Assembly: GCA_944321445.1 (NCBI GenBank)
Contig: CALULJ010000004.1
Location: 28,314-92,313, forward strand
Length of the DNA stretch: 64,000 bases
DNA from: an uncultured Collinsella sp.
GTDB lineage: Bacteria; Actinomycetota; Coriobacteriia; Coriobacteriales; Coriobacteriaceae
Direction of reading: 5' to 3'
A model generated the notes under the pieces. It searched no databases, had not been told where the DNA came from, and saw only the letters and a list, made by a program, of their open reading frames with translations. This document shows, piece after piece, positions 47,355-56,794 of the stretch. Every line of letters starts with the position of its first letter. Position 1 is the first letter of the stretch. The position numbers and the translations under genes are program-made.

Positions 47355-48218
47355 CTAGAAGGCGGCCTGGACGGAGTCGCCGAAGGTCTCGGCCAGGTAG
47401 TCCTTGAACTCGTCGGTGGTGAGCACCTCCACGAGAGCCTTGATGCGCTCGTCGTCCTCGAGGTCGGGCGTGGTCACGATGACGTTGGCGTATTCGTTCT
47501 TGATGGCTTCGGAGTCGGCGCTCTCCTGCGCGACGGCGTCGGCCAAGGTCAGGCCCGCATCGATGGCGTAGTTGCCGTTGATGACGGAGAAGTCGACATC
47601 GGCGAGCGTGGAGGGCAGCATGGCGGCCTCCTGCTCCAGGATCTCGACGTTGTGCGGGTTGTCCACGATGTCATTAGGCGTCGCGGTGATGCCGGCGTCC
47701 TCGGACAAGGTGATGACGCCCTGCTCCTGGAGCAACAGCAGCGCGCGGCCCTCGTTGGTGGCGTCGTTGGGCACCGAGATCGTGGCGCCGTCGGCGATGT
47801 TGGCCAGGTCGTCTGATTTGCCGGCAAAAACGCCCATGGGCTCGAAGTGAATCTTGCCGACGTTCACCAGGTCGGTGCCGTTCTCCTCGTTGTAGTTGTT
47901 GAGGTAGTTGATGTGCTGGAAGTAGTTGCAGTCGACCTCGCCGGCGCTCGTGTCCTGGTTGGGCAGGATGTAGTCGGTGTACTCCTTGACGTTCAACGCG
48001 ATGCCCTGCTCCTCGAGGCGCGGGGTGGCGAAGTCGTGCAGGATCTCGGCGTGCGGGCTCGGGCTCGCAGCGATCGTGAGGGTGACCGGGGAATCGACCG
48101 CAACGGAGCCGCCTGCAGAGGTGTCGTTGCCGCCGCATGCGGCGAGCGAACCGGCGGCCACGATACCTGCGGCAGCGGCGATGAACGAGCGACGGGAGAT
48201 GGAGGAAGAGGTGCTCAT
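47355..48218 (-). CDS. metQ: Methionine ABC transporter substrate-binding lipoprotein (MetQ/NlpA)
   Basis: A 287-residue lipoprotein. The signal peptide has SRRSFIAAAAGIVAAG and the lipobox LAAC, so it is exported (the twin Arg suggests Tat) and lipid-anchored. The mature part has HAEILHDFATPRLEEQGIAL and VDCNYFQHINYLNNYN, typical of the NlpA family that binds methionine. It is third in the metN-metI-metQ operon. Start ATG 48218; the open frame before it is not used. Confidence 0.94.
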   Translation of the reverse strand: MSTSSSISRRSFIAAAAGIVAAGSLAACGGNDTSAGGSVAVDSPVTLTIAASPSPHAEILHDFATPRLEEQGIALNVKEYTDYILPNQDTSAGEVDCNYFQHINYLNNYNEENGTDLVNVGKIHFEPMGVFAGKSDDLANIADGATISVPNDATNEGRALLLLQEQGVITLSEDAGITATPNDIVDNPHNVEILEQEAAMLPSTLADVDFSVINGNYAIDAGLTLADAVAQESADSEAIKNEYANVIVTTPDLEDDERIKALVEVLTTDEFKDYLAETFGDSVQAAF

Positions 48219-48299
48219 GGTAAAAGCCTTTCTCGATAGATACGGATGAGATGCGGGAAGTGCGGTGGCAGTCGATGGCGCTGCTGCCATTCGGATTGG

Positions 48300-49047
48300 C
48301 TACGGACGCCCGACGAGCGAGCGCTTGGCGGCCGCCCGGTCGGCCTTTGCGCGCTTGGCTGAAGATGCAGCCTCCTTCGCACCGCGGTGGTCGACCTTGC
48401 GCGCGGCCAGGTCGCAGATGCTCTGGATGACCTGCACGATCACCACGAGGATGATGACGGCCATGATCATGACCTCGTCCACGCGGCGGTAGTAGCCGTA
48501 GCGCACGGCGATGTCGCCCAGGCCGCCCGCGCCGATGGCGCCGGCCATGGCGGTGTAGCCCAGCACGGAGATGAGCACGACGGCGACGCCGCGCACGATG
48601 GAGGGCAGCGCCTCGGGCAGCAACGCCGAGAACACGATGCGCGGCACGCTAGCGCCGCAAGCCTCGACAGCCTCCACGCTCTCGCGCGGAACCTCGGCAA
48701 GCGACTGCTCGATCATGCGCGCGATGAAGGGCGACGCCGAGAGCACAAGCGGCGGGATGGTGCCCAGAATGCCCGAACCCGTACCCATGATGAGGCGCGT
48801 GAACGGGATGATGAACACCATGAGCACGATGAACGGGAACGAGCGCAGGATATTCACGACCCAACCGAGCACGGCGTTGAGCGCCGGGATGGGTCGCAGC
48901 GAACCCGGGGCCGTGAGGTAGAGCACCACGCCGAGCGCCGTACCGATGATGTAGGAGATGAGCGTGGGCACGATCACCATCACGATGGTGCTCAGGGTGC
49001 CCTCGGCAAGCAGCTCGCCGTACTCGGCGATGAATTCGGTGATCGCG

Positions 49048-49055
<8 letters not shown>
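48300..49055 (-). CDS. metI: Methionine ABC transporter permease (MetI)
   Basis: A 251-residue permease with five or six membrane segments. The EAA loop is EAVEACGASVPRIVFSALLP (about 135-154). LGYTAMAGAIGAGGLGDIAV is the conserved C-terminal block of MetI. The C-terminal tail is unusually long and basic (KEAASSAKRAKADRAAAKRS). ATG at 49055 overlaps the metN stop by eight bases. Confidence 0.95.
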
Positions 49056-49797
<742 letters not shown>

Positions 49798-49838
49798 GAG
49801 AATAACTCCGCCCGATGAGAGGGACTGATGGAAGGCGA

Positions 49839-49860
49839 GCCATCCCCCGCCGGGGACGGC
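49839..49860 (-). promoter_or_regulatory. Hairpin between the Met-rich leader frame and metN
   Basis: Directly after the leader stop codon the RNA can form a 9-bp stem (GCCGTCCCC with GGGGATGGC, one G-U pair) with a four-base loop. No T run follows, so if it is part of an attenuator it would act by shifting structure near the metN ribosome site, not as a classic terminator. Confidence 0.4.
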
Positions 49861-49971
49861 TTAACGAAGGCGCCCGGTCTCCGCATGCGCGAGCCGTATG
49901 CTCGGCATGGCAAAGTGCCCGGGCGAGGGCATCATCATGACCATCATCATATGTGCGGCAGTCGTAAACAT
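49861..49971 (-). CDS. Candidate methionine-rich leader peptide of the met operon
   Basis: A 36-codon frame from ATG 49971 to TAA 49863-49861 reads MFTTAAHMMMVMMMPSPGHF and continues for 16 residues with one more Met. Seven of the first 14 residues are Met, counting the start. It lies 63 bases upstream of metN in the same direction, with a stable hairpin between. This is the expected form of an attenuation peptide sensing charged tRNA-Met. Its ribosome site is weak (only CTTGAG upstream), and an overlapping frame is also open, so chance cannot be excluded. Confidence 0.45.
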   Translation of the reverse strand: MFTTAAHMMMVMMMPSPGHFAMPSIRLAHAETGRLR

Positions 49972-50060
49972 GCACTCAAGGGTAGCAGGGCGCTTTAGCA
50001 GATGCAAGTGGCAGCGCACGTTCACCCCAAGGGGCCGCCGCGCATTCTGCAGAGAGCGCA

Positions 50061-50095
50061 GGGGCCGCCCCGCGAACGATCGCGAAGGCGGCCCC
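50061..50095 (-). terminator. Terminator after the Asp23 gene
   Basis: GGGGCCGCC and GGCGGCCCC pair around a 17-base loop just after the Asp23 stop. There is no long T run. Confidence 0.6.
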
Positions 50096-50118
50096 GTCGT
50101 GTGGGTGTGCCGCTGCGC

Positions 50119-50649
50119 CTACTCGGCAGCCTCTTCCTGGGCGCGCTTGTGGCTCGCGGCGTACTCCTCACGGGTCATGACGTCCTCGATGCGCAGGTTG
50201 ATGCCCGCGACCTCAAGGCCGGTCATGGCCTCCAGGCGGTCGGTGACGCGCTCCTTCACGTCCTCGAAGATCGCCGGGGCGTACGCGCCGTACTCAATGA
50301 TCACCGAGATGTTCACGATCACGCGGTTGTCGTCGGTTACCTCGACGGACACGCCCTTGGTAAGGTTCTCGGCGCCGAGCGTCTCCTGCACGAAGTGCAT
50401 GAGGTTGCCCTTCATGCCCAGCACATGGTCGGCCTCGCGCGTCGCGATGGCAACGATCTTCTCGATCACGCCGTTGGAATAGGTAAGCGAGTCCTCGGAG
50501 TCGAACTCGTCGTCATCCTCCTCCTCGACATCCAGATCCGCATCGTCGGCGTCGATGGGGGCGACGATAGCGTCGTCAGCCGCAGCCGCCTGATCTACAT
50601 CCTGCACAGCCTCGTCGGAAGCTACCTCGATCTTGAGCTCGTCGGTCAT
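50119..50649 (-). CDS. Asp23/Gls24 family envelope stress protein
   Basis: A 176-residue cytoplasmic protein of the alkaline-shock Asp23/Gls24 family, which is anchored to the membrane by AmaP-type proteins. The domain starts near residue 55 (LTYSNGVIEKIVAIATREAD) and includes VSVEVTDDNRVIVNISVIIE. The N-terminal 50 residues are strongly acidic and Ala-rich. It is the last gene of a three-gene operon with a DUF2273 protein and an AmaP-like protein. Confidence 0.93.
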   Translation of the reverse strand: MTDELKIEVASDEAVQDVDQAAAADDAIVAPIDADDADLDVEEEDDDEFDSEDSLTYSNGVIEKIVAIATREADHVLGMKGNLMHFVQETLGAENLTKGVSVEVTDDNRVIVNISVIIEYGAYAPAIFEDVKERVTDRLEAMTGLEVAGINLRIEDVMTREEYAASHKRAQEEAAE

Positions 50650-50709
50650 GGAGCGTCCCCTTTCTGTTTACGCGAACCATCATGGCGCGCGGCCCTGAAC
50701 GGGCGGCAC

Positions 50710-51084
50710 CTATCGTTTTCTGCCGAACAGCCTGCTGAAGAAGTTGACGATACCGTTATCTCCGTCACGAATCTGCCCAAGCGCGGCACCCACGCCGGCA
50801 AAGACGGCGATGACGATCGTGGACCACAGGCCGATGGTGAGGATGAGCACGGCGAGCACGAACCCGATGAAGCCGTAGAGCACCGTGTAGTGATGGGACG
50901 AGGCATACGCCCACGCAGACGCGCCCAGTCCCTTGATGAAGCCGACCGCCTCGTCGCGGATGTCGGGGCCTGCCTGCGCCGCATCCTCGTGGAAGGCGGC
51001 ACCCTGCTCCGTATCCGCAGGAGCCTTCTCGATCGATAGCTTCGGCGCCGTCTTGCGGGAGCCGGTGTTCTGAGAATCGCTCAC
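50710..51084 (-). CDS. DUF2273 small membrane protein
   Basis: A 124-residue protein with a disordered N-terminal half and two membrane segments near residues 68-103 (YGFIGFVLAVLILTIGLWST, then IVIAVFAGVGAALGQI). The tail VNFFSRLFGRKR is typical of DUF2273, which is often encoded with Asp23 and AmaP. Start is GTG at 51084 with GGAGG upstream. Confidence 0.8.
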   Translation of the reverse strand: MSDSQNTGSRKTAPKLSIEKAPADTEQGAAFHEDAAQAGPDIRDEAVGFIKGLGASAWAYASSHHYTVLYGFIGFVLAVLILTIGLWSTIVIAVFAGVGAALGQIRDGDNGIVNFFSRLFGRKR

Positions 51085-51085
51085 G

Positions 51086-51622
51086 CTAGACCTCCTTGGT
51101 CACAATCGTGGTCTTGCTGGGCAAAAAGCGCACGCGCACGCGCACGCCGGGCGTTCCGAGCATGCGCTCGCACGCTTTCTCGACGCGCTGCTGCATGCGG
51201 GCGGCGAGCTGCTCGAGCCCGCTTTCGGCGAACGCGATGGCCTCGATGGTCAGACGGGCCTCGGAGCGGTCGCGCCCCGCGATGCGCCCCTCGACGGACT
51301 CGATGAGGACATCGTCCTCCCCCGGTGCTGCCTTGCGCGCGGCCGAGGTGAGCGCAGCGAGGGTCACCTCGATGTCGGGGTTGCCCTGCGGATGCACGCA
51401 GGTGGGATCGGGCCGCTGGGCATAGGCGACGATGGCGCTCACCAGCATGCCCAGGGCGGCAATGCCGGCACACGCGAGCGCGGCGATGCGCGCAACGGGG
51501 TTCTCCAGCACTTGCTCCACGCGATCGGACATAAAGCCGGTGAGCAGGGAGGCAAACGCCGCCAGCACCGCTAAGCCCGCGATGAGGTACAGCGTGACGA
51601 AGATGTTCCGGATCGTGCGCAA
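51086..51622 (-). CDS. AmaP-like Asp23 membrane anchor
   Basis: A 178-residue protein with two N-terminal membrane segments (FVTLYLIAGLAVLAAFASLL, then ARIAALACAGIAALGMLVSA) and a C-terminal alpha/beta domain (RLTIEAIAFAESGLEQLAAR, VRVRVRFLPSKTTIVTKEV). This layout matches AmaP. I chose TTG at 51622 because AGAGGAG lies five bases upstream; the open frame further upstream is not protein-like. The stop and the next GTG start are one base apart. Confidence 0.8.
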   Translation of the reverse strand: MRTIRNIFVTLYLIAGLAVLAAFASLLTGFMSDRVEQVLENPVARIAALACAGIAALGMLVSAIVAYAQRPDPTCVHPQGNPDIEVTLAALTSAARKAAPGEDDVLIESVEGRIAGRDRSEARLTIEAIAFAESGLEQLAARMQQRVEKACERMLGTPGVRVRVRFLPSKTTIVTKEV

Positions 51623-51798
51623 GCGCGCTCCTCTCGTACCAATATGCTCGCCCGCAGCCACGCGGACCGAGGCGACGATTTTGCTTTGTCCATTATCCCC
51701 CAGAATACGGGGACCACACACGCAACATGCGCACCAATCGATCAAGGAAACACGGATTCAACTGTTTCCGGTGCGCACGAACACCCCGCATCACGCAA

Positions 51799-51834
51799 AA
51801 GGCCGGGTCCGCAACGGCGTGCGGACCCGGCCTT
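51799..51834. terminator. Strong hairpin between yebC and the AmaP region
   Basis: AAGGCCGGGTCCGCA and its exact complement with a 6-base loop. It lies 35 bases after the yebC stop and ends in TT on both strands, so it likely terminates yebC. Confidence 0.75.
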
Positions 51835-51869
51835 CATGCTGCAAAATGCCTGGTGAGCGGCGCTTGGGC

Positions 51870-52676
51870 CTATTCTTCCTCCAGAGCGGCCATGACCTCG
51901 TCGGTCATGTTCATGGTGCTGTAGACGTCCTGGACGTCGTCGAGCTCCTCAAGACGGTCGATGAGGCGCTGGACCTTCTTGGCGTCGGCCGGGGTGACAT
52001 CGGTCGGCGTGGTGGGAACCATGGTGAGCTCGGAGCCCTTGACCTCGATGCCCTGCTCCTCGATGCCCTTGGAGACGGCCATGAGCTCGCCGGGAGCGGT
52101 CCACACGACCCACTCGTCGCCCGCGTCCTCGTAGTCCTCGCCGCCGGCCTCGGCAACGGCCATCATGAACTCTTCCTCGTCGCCCGCAGCGCCGTTGGCC
52201 ATCATGTTCTCCTTCTTATCGTTGGGATCAACGATCTCCTTGGAGACGACGACCTGGCCCTTGCGCTCGAACTGGAACGCAACGGAGCCGGAGGTGCCCA
52301 GGTTGCCACCCGCATGGCTGAAGGCGGAGCGGACATCGGCCGCGGTGCGGTTGCGGTTGTCGGTGAGGCACTCGACGTACACGGCAACGCCGGCGGGACC
52401 GTAGCCCTCGTAGACGATGTTCTCGTACACGGCGGCATCGGCACCGGTGCCGAACGCCTTATCGATAGCGGACTTGATCTTGTCCTTGGGCATGGACTGC
52501 GCCTTGGCCTTGGCGACAGCGGCGGCAAGGGAGGCGTTGTTATCGGGGTTGGGGTCGTTGCCCAGGCGAGCGGCAACGGTGATGTTACGGCTCAGTTTGG
52601 AGAAGAGCGCGGAACGCTTGGCGTCCTGGGCGCCCTTACGATGCTTGGTAGTTGCCCATTTAGAATGTCCGGACAT
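51870..52676 (-). CDS. YebC/PmpR family protein
   Basis: A 268-residue conserved protein known as a DNA-binding regulator or as a translation factor that relieves stalling. MSGHSKWATTKHRKGAQDAK opens the frame; GYGPAGVAVYVECLTDNRNR and FSHAGGNLGTSGSVAFQFER are family motifs. It is about 20 residues longer than usual because of an acidic insert near residues 150-180 and an acidic tail. The start ATG 52676 is set by the conserved N-terminus. Confidence 0.95.
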   Translation of the reverse strand: MSGHSKWATTKHRKGAQDAKRSALFSKLSRNITVAARLGNDPNPDNNASLAAAVAKAKAQSMPKDKIKSAIDKAFGTGADAAVYENIVYEGYGPAGVAVYVECLTDNRNRTAADVRSAFSHAGGNLGTSGSVAFQFERKGQVVVSKEIVDPNDKKENMMANGAAGDEEEFMMAVAEAGGEDYEDAGDEWVVWTAPGELMAVSKGIEEQGIEVKGSELTMVPTTPTDVTPADAKKVQRLIDRLEELDDVQDVYSTMNMTDEVMAALEEE

Positions 52677-52826
52677 GCAAGACTCCTTCAAATTACGCTA
52701 ACCGGATGTGCGCGGGGACGCACGATCCGGTCCCTAGAAACACACGTTCAAGCATGATATACCGAATGCCCCTGCAGCAAAAGACCCCAGTCGCGTTGCC
52801 ACGCAATGCGCACGGACTGTCCGTAC

Positions 52827-52906
52827 GGGCGGGCGGGAAAAAGGGGACAGGCACTTATTTCCCACCGGTGGGAAATAAGTGCCTGTCCCCTTTTTCCCGC
52901 CCGCCC
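52827..52906. repeat. 80-bp perfect palindrome
   Basis: Two 40-base arms meet at ACCGGT with no mismatch. The arms contain AAAAAGGGGACAGGCACTTA. It lies between yebC and the P-type ATPase gene promoter. The rest of this 450-base gap holds only the promoter at 53006-53034. Confidence 0.85.
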
Positions 52907-53005
52907 CCGATCGGCGAGGCAGCCCGGACCAGCGCAAATGAATTCAATACGCAGCAGGTTACATTTTCGCAGGTCACACGTTTAAAAAATTCTGAAAAAA
53001 AGGTC

Positions 53006-53034
53006 TTGCATTGCCCGTATCGCATGACTATGAT
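53006..53034 (+). promoter_or_regulatory. Candidate promoter of the P-type ATPase-trkA operon
   Basis: TTGCAT (53006-53011) and TATGAT (53029-53034) are 17 bases apart. A start site near 53041 would exclude the in-frame ATG at 53011 as start codon of the ATPase. Confidence 0.55.
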
Positions 53035-53133
53035 GCAGTGCCAATCCACGGAGGCATGCGCGAGCCCCGTGGCCCAGGTTTCGTATTTTTCTCGCCGGAA
53101 GCAGCGCTTCCGCCCATGGGAAGGATGGGGAGT

Positions 53134-56058
53134 ATGGGAACGCAGAACCCCGCGTCGCCGCAGGAAGCGGCCGGCACAGACTCGGGCGTGCATATATCGC
53201 CCCGAGGTGCCAACCAAGCCGGAACAGATTCCGGCGATCTTATCGAAAGCATCAGAAAACAACCGATTGAAGCAACGTTCGCAGAGCTCGATGTGGGCCC
53301 GGGCGGCCTCAGCACCGAGGAGGCCGCCGCGCGGCAAGGGCGCTTTGGCAAAAACCTCATCGAATCGGGCAAGAAGCGCTCGCCCGTGCTCGCGTTTCTG
53401 TCCAACTTCACGCACCTCATGGCCATATTGCTGTGGGCTGCAGGCATCATCGCCTTCGTGGCAGGGCTGCCGGAGCTGGGAATCGCGGTGTGGCTCGTCA
53501 ACATCATCAACGGCGTCTTCAGCTTCTGGCAGGAATTTCGCGCAAGCCAGGCAACCGAGGCGCTCAAGAAGATGCTGCCCGCCTACACCAACGTCATCCG
53601 CGACGGTCAGGAGCAGAAAGTGCTGGCGGAAGACCTGGTCCCCGGCGACATCATGCTTCTGGCCGAAGGCGACAAGATCTCGGCCGATGCCCGCGTCATC
53701 GCGAGCTCGGATTTGCAGGTGAACCAATCCACCCTGAACGGCGAGTCGAACCCTTCGCGCAAAACGTCCGACGCCGTCTTGGAGGAAGGTCTCTCCGCAG
53801 CCGAGATTCCCAACCTCGTGTTCGCCGGCACGAGCGTGTCTGAAGGAAACGGCCGCGCTGTCGTGGTCCGCATCGGCATGGACACCGAATTCGGCAAGAT
53901 CGCGAGCCTCACGCAGAACATGGAGGAGGCCGAAAGCCCTCTCCAGCGCGACCTCGACCGCCTGACCAAGCAGGTCACGATCTTCGCTATGTGCATGGGC
54001 CTCGCGTTTTTCGCCCTCTCCATGTTCGTCGTGCATGAACCCTTCGCGCAGTCGTTCATCTTCGCGCTCGGCATGGTCGTGGCATTCATTCCCGAAGGCC
54101 TGCTGCCTACCGTGACACTGTCGCTCGCCATGGCGGTGCAACGCATGAGCAAGCGCAACGCCCTGGTGAAAAAGCTTAACTCCGTGGAGGCCCTGGGCTC
54201 CACGAGCGTCATCTGCACCGACAAGACCGGCACGCTCACCCAAAACGAGATGACAGTCAACCACCTGTGGACCGCGACCCGTGAATACGAGATCACTGGC
54301 GTGGGCTACGCACCGAACGGCTCCATTGAGGCGCAGGGCACGACGTATCGCGCCGTCGACGACCCCGACCTCGAGCTGCTGCTCGAAGGCGGCCTGCTGT
54401 GCGGCAACGCGCGTCTGCACGCCCCGGAAGAGGAGGGCAAGCGCTACGAGGTCTACGGCGACCCCACCGAGGCGTGCCTGATCGTGTCGGCCCAAAAGGG
54501 CGGTATCGACCCCGAAGAGCTCGAGCAGCGTATGCCCCGCGTGAAGGAGCTGCCGTTCGAGAGCCGCCGCAAACGCATGACCACCGTCCACAGCCTTGAA
54601 GACCCCATCGACGGGGCCTACCGCATCGCCTTCGTGAAGGGCGCACCCAACGAGGTCGTTCGCCTCGCGGAGAAGATCCGCGTGAACGGCCGCGTGGAGC
54701 CCATGACCGAAGAGCTGCGCGAGCGCATCATGGCGGCAAACGACGGCTATGCCGCCGACGGCCTACGCGTGCTCGCCGTGGCCTACCGCCCGCTCGACGC
54801 CGCCGCGGCGCGCGAGGGCGTACCTGCGGCCATGAGCGCGTACACGCCCGAGAACATCGAGTGCCACCTCACGTTCGTGGGCCTCGAGGTCATGATGGAC
54901 CCGCCGCGCCCCGAGGTCGCCGCCGCCGTGGCGGAATGCCGTCGCGCCGGCATCCGCATCGTCATGATCACGGGCGACTACGGCCTCACCGCCGCGAGCA
55001 TCGCCCGCCGCATCGGCATCGTCGAGGGCAACGACCTGTCCGTCATCTCGGGCTTCGAGCTTTCGCAGATGAGCGATGAGGAACTCAAGCGCAAGCTCAC
55101 CGGCCAGGTGGTCTTTGCCCGCATGGCACCCGAGCAGAAGCTCCGCGTGGTCACCGCCCTGCAGGAGATGGGCGAGATCGTGGCAGTGACGGGCGACGGC
55201 GTGAACGACGCGCCGGCGCTGAAGAAGGCCGATATCGGCGTCGCCATGGGCGTCGCCGGCACGGACGTGGCCAAAGAGGCCGCGGACATGATCTTGACCG
55301 ACGACAACTTCGCCTCGATCGTGGCTGCCATCGAGGAGGGCCGCGCAGTGTACAGCAATATCCGCAAGTTCCTCCTCTATATCCTGAACTCCAACGCGCC
55401 CGAGGCCGTGCCCAACGCGGTGTACCTGCTCTCCGGCGGCGCCGTCCCGCTGCCGCTCACCACGATGCAGATCCTCACCATCGACCTGGGCACCGACATG
55501 CTGCCCGCCCTTGGCCTGGGCACCGAGCCGCCCGAGAGCACGATCATGGACCAGCCGCCGCGCGACCCCAACGAGCGCCTGCTCAACCGTCGCGTGCTCG
55601 TGAAGGCCTTCCTGTGGTACGGCCTTATGGGATCGGTTGCTGCCATGATCGGGTACTTCCTGGTCAACATCCTCGCAGGCTGGGTGCCCGGCGCCCCACT
55701 GGCAGGCCTGGGCAACGACGCCGACCCGGTCTACATCCAAGCCACGACCATGACGCTCGCGGGCATCGTGTTCGCGCAGATCGGCCAGGTCATGAACTGC
55801 CGCTCCGAGAAGACCTCGGTGTTCAAGATCGGCCTGTTCGCCAATCGCCAGATCATGATCGGCATCGTGTTCGAGGTGGCGCTCATCGTGTTCCTCACGA
55901 TCTTCCCGCCGCTCCAGGGCGTGTTCCACACCGCTCCCCTCGCATGGCAGGACTACGTCTTCCTCTGTTGCATCCCGCCGATCGTGATCGCAATCGAGGA
56001 GGCGCGCAAGGCGTGGCTCAGGCACCGCGACGCCCGTCGCGCAGGAGGTGGGGCATGA
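53134..56058 (+). CDS. P-type cation-transporting ATPase
   Basis: About 974 residues. It is a P-type ATPase that pumps cations across the membrane with a phospho-aspartate intermediate. The phosphorylated Asp363 is in CTDKTGTLT; the actuator motif is LNGESNPSRK; the hinge is TGDGVNDAPALKKADIGVAM. The membrane motif FIPEGLLPTVTLSLA resembles the P2 group (Ca2+ or Na+/K+ type), not heavy-metal pumps. Ten membrane helices are expected. The start is uncertain: ATG at 53056, 53116, 53125 and 53134 are all in frame. Two TrkA genes follow at 73 and 9 bases, which hints at a monovalent cation. Confidence 0.92.
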   Translation: MGTQNPASPQEAAGTDSGVHISPRGANQAGTDSGDLIESIRKQPIEATFAELDVGPGGLSTEEAAARQGRFGKNLIESGKKRSPVLAFLSNFTHLMAILLWAAGIIAFVAGLPELGIAVWLVNIINGVFSFWQEFRASQATEALKKMLPAYTNVIRDGQEQKVLAEDLVPGDIMLLAEGDKISADARVIASSDLQVNQSTLNGESNPSRKTSDAVLEEGLSAAEIPNLVFAGTSVSEGNGRAVVVRIGMDTEFGKIASLTQNMEEAESPLQRDLDRLTKQVTIFAMCMGLAFFALSMFVVHEPFAQSFIFALGMVVAFIPEGLLPTVTLSLAMAVQRMSKRNALVKKLNSVEALGSTSVICTDKTGTLTQNEMTVNHLWTATREYEITGVGYAPNGSIEAQGTTYRAVDDPDLELLLEGGLLCGNARLHAPEEEGKRYEVYGDPTEACLIVSAQKGGIDPEELEQRMPRVKELPFESRRKRMTTVHSLEDPIDGAYRIAFVKGAPNEVVRLAEKIRVNGRVEPMTEELRERIMAANDGYAADGLRVLAVAYRPLDAAAAREGVPAAMSAYTPENIECHLTFVGLEVMMDPPRPEVAAAVAECRRAGIRIVMITGDYGLTAASIARRIGIVEGNDLSVISGFELSQMSDEELKRKLTGQVVFARMAPEQKLRVVTALQEMGEIVAVTGDGVNDAPALKKADIGVAMGVAGTDVAKEAADMILTDDNFASIVAAIEEGRAVYSNIRKFLLYILNSNAPEAVPNAVYLLSGGAVPLPLTTMQILTIDLGTDMLPALGLGTEPPESTIMDQPPRDPNERLLNRRVLVKAFLWYGLMGSVAAMIGYFLVNILAGWVPGAPLAGLGNDADPVYIQATTMTLAGIVFAQIGQVMNCRSEKTSVFKIGLFANRQIMIGIVFEVALIVFLTIFPPLQGVFHTAPLAWQDYVFLCCIPPIVIAIEEARKAWLRHRDARRAGGGA

Positions 56059-56131
56059 TGGACAGAGGATGCGCCCCGCAGGTTGCTTTGACCCGTTTCG
56101 TCTTCCGTTATGTGCAGAAAGGTGATGCACG

Positions 56132-56785
56132 ATGAACGTTATCGTAGTGGGAATCGGATTCATGGGCGCCGGTTTGGTGCGGCGTCTGGCCCGTCAGGGC
56201 TTTGATGTCACCGCCGTCGACCGCGACCGCGCCGCGCTGGACGCGCTGGGCGATTCCTTTGTGGGAAAGAAGGTGTGCGGCGTGGGCTTCGACCGCGCCG
56301 TGCTCGAGGAGGCGGGCATCACGCGCGCGAGCGCGCTCGTGTCGTGCATGGGATCGGACGAGGCGAACATCGTGGTTGCGCACGTGGCGCGCAGCATGTT
56401 CCGCGTGCCCCGCGTTATCGCGCGCCTGCACGACCTGTCCAAGGCCGAGACGTACCGCCGCCTGGACATCCAGACCATCTCGCCCAACGCCTGGGGCATC
56501 TCGCGCATCTGCGAGCTGCTCACCTACCAGCAGCTTGACGGCGTGTACGAGGTGGGCTCCGGCGAGGTGAACCTCGTGCGCGCCGACATTCCCGCGCTGC
56601 TGAACGGCGTCACGGTGCGCGAGCTCACCGCAGTGGGCGAGATTCAAATCGTGAGCGTCTCGCGCGACAACCAGACCTTCATCCCCACCCAAGGCACCGT
56701 GCTTTCCGACGGCGACATCGTGTACGCCGCCGTCGCCACATCGGCAAGCCGCAAGTTCAAGCAGATGCTCGGCATCGGAGAGTAG
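56132..56785 (+). CDS. TrkA family potassium uptake regulator (first)
   Basis: A 217-residue cytoplasmic RCK protein. The N-terminal Rossmann domain has VVGIGFMGAGLVRRL and the acidic end of beta-2 (VTAVDRD), so it binds NAD or ATP. The C-terminal RCK-C domain starts near residue 140 (YEVGSGEVNLVRADI). Such proteins gate TrkH or KtrB channels. No channel gene is present in the window. Confidence 0.92.
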   Translation: MNVIVVGIGFMGAGLVRRLARQGFDVTAVDRDRAALDALGDSFVGKKVCGVGFDRAVLEEAGITRASALVSCMGSDEANIVVAHVARSMFRVPRVIARLHDLSKAETYRRLDIQTISPNAWGISRICELLTYQQLDGVYEVGSGEVNLVRADIPALLNGVTVRELTAVGEIQIVSVSRDNQTFIPTQGTVLSDGDIVYAAVATSASRKFKQMLGIGE

Positions 56786-56794
56786 GCGATTCAT

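Noticed and set aside
49798..49980. SAM riboswitch in the metN leader.
   Set aside because: No SAM-I, SAM-II or SAM-IV core was recognisable. The leader peptide frame and hairpin are the only structure seen.
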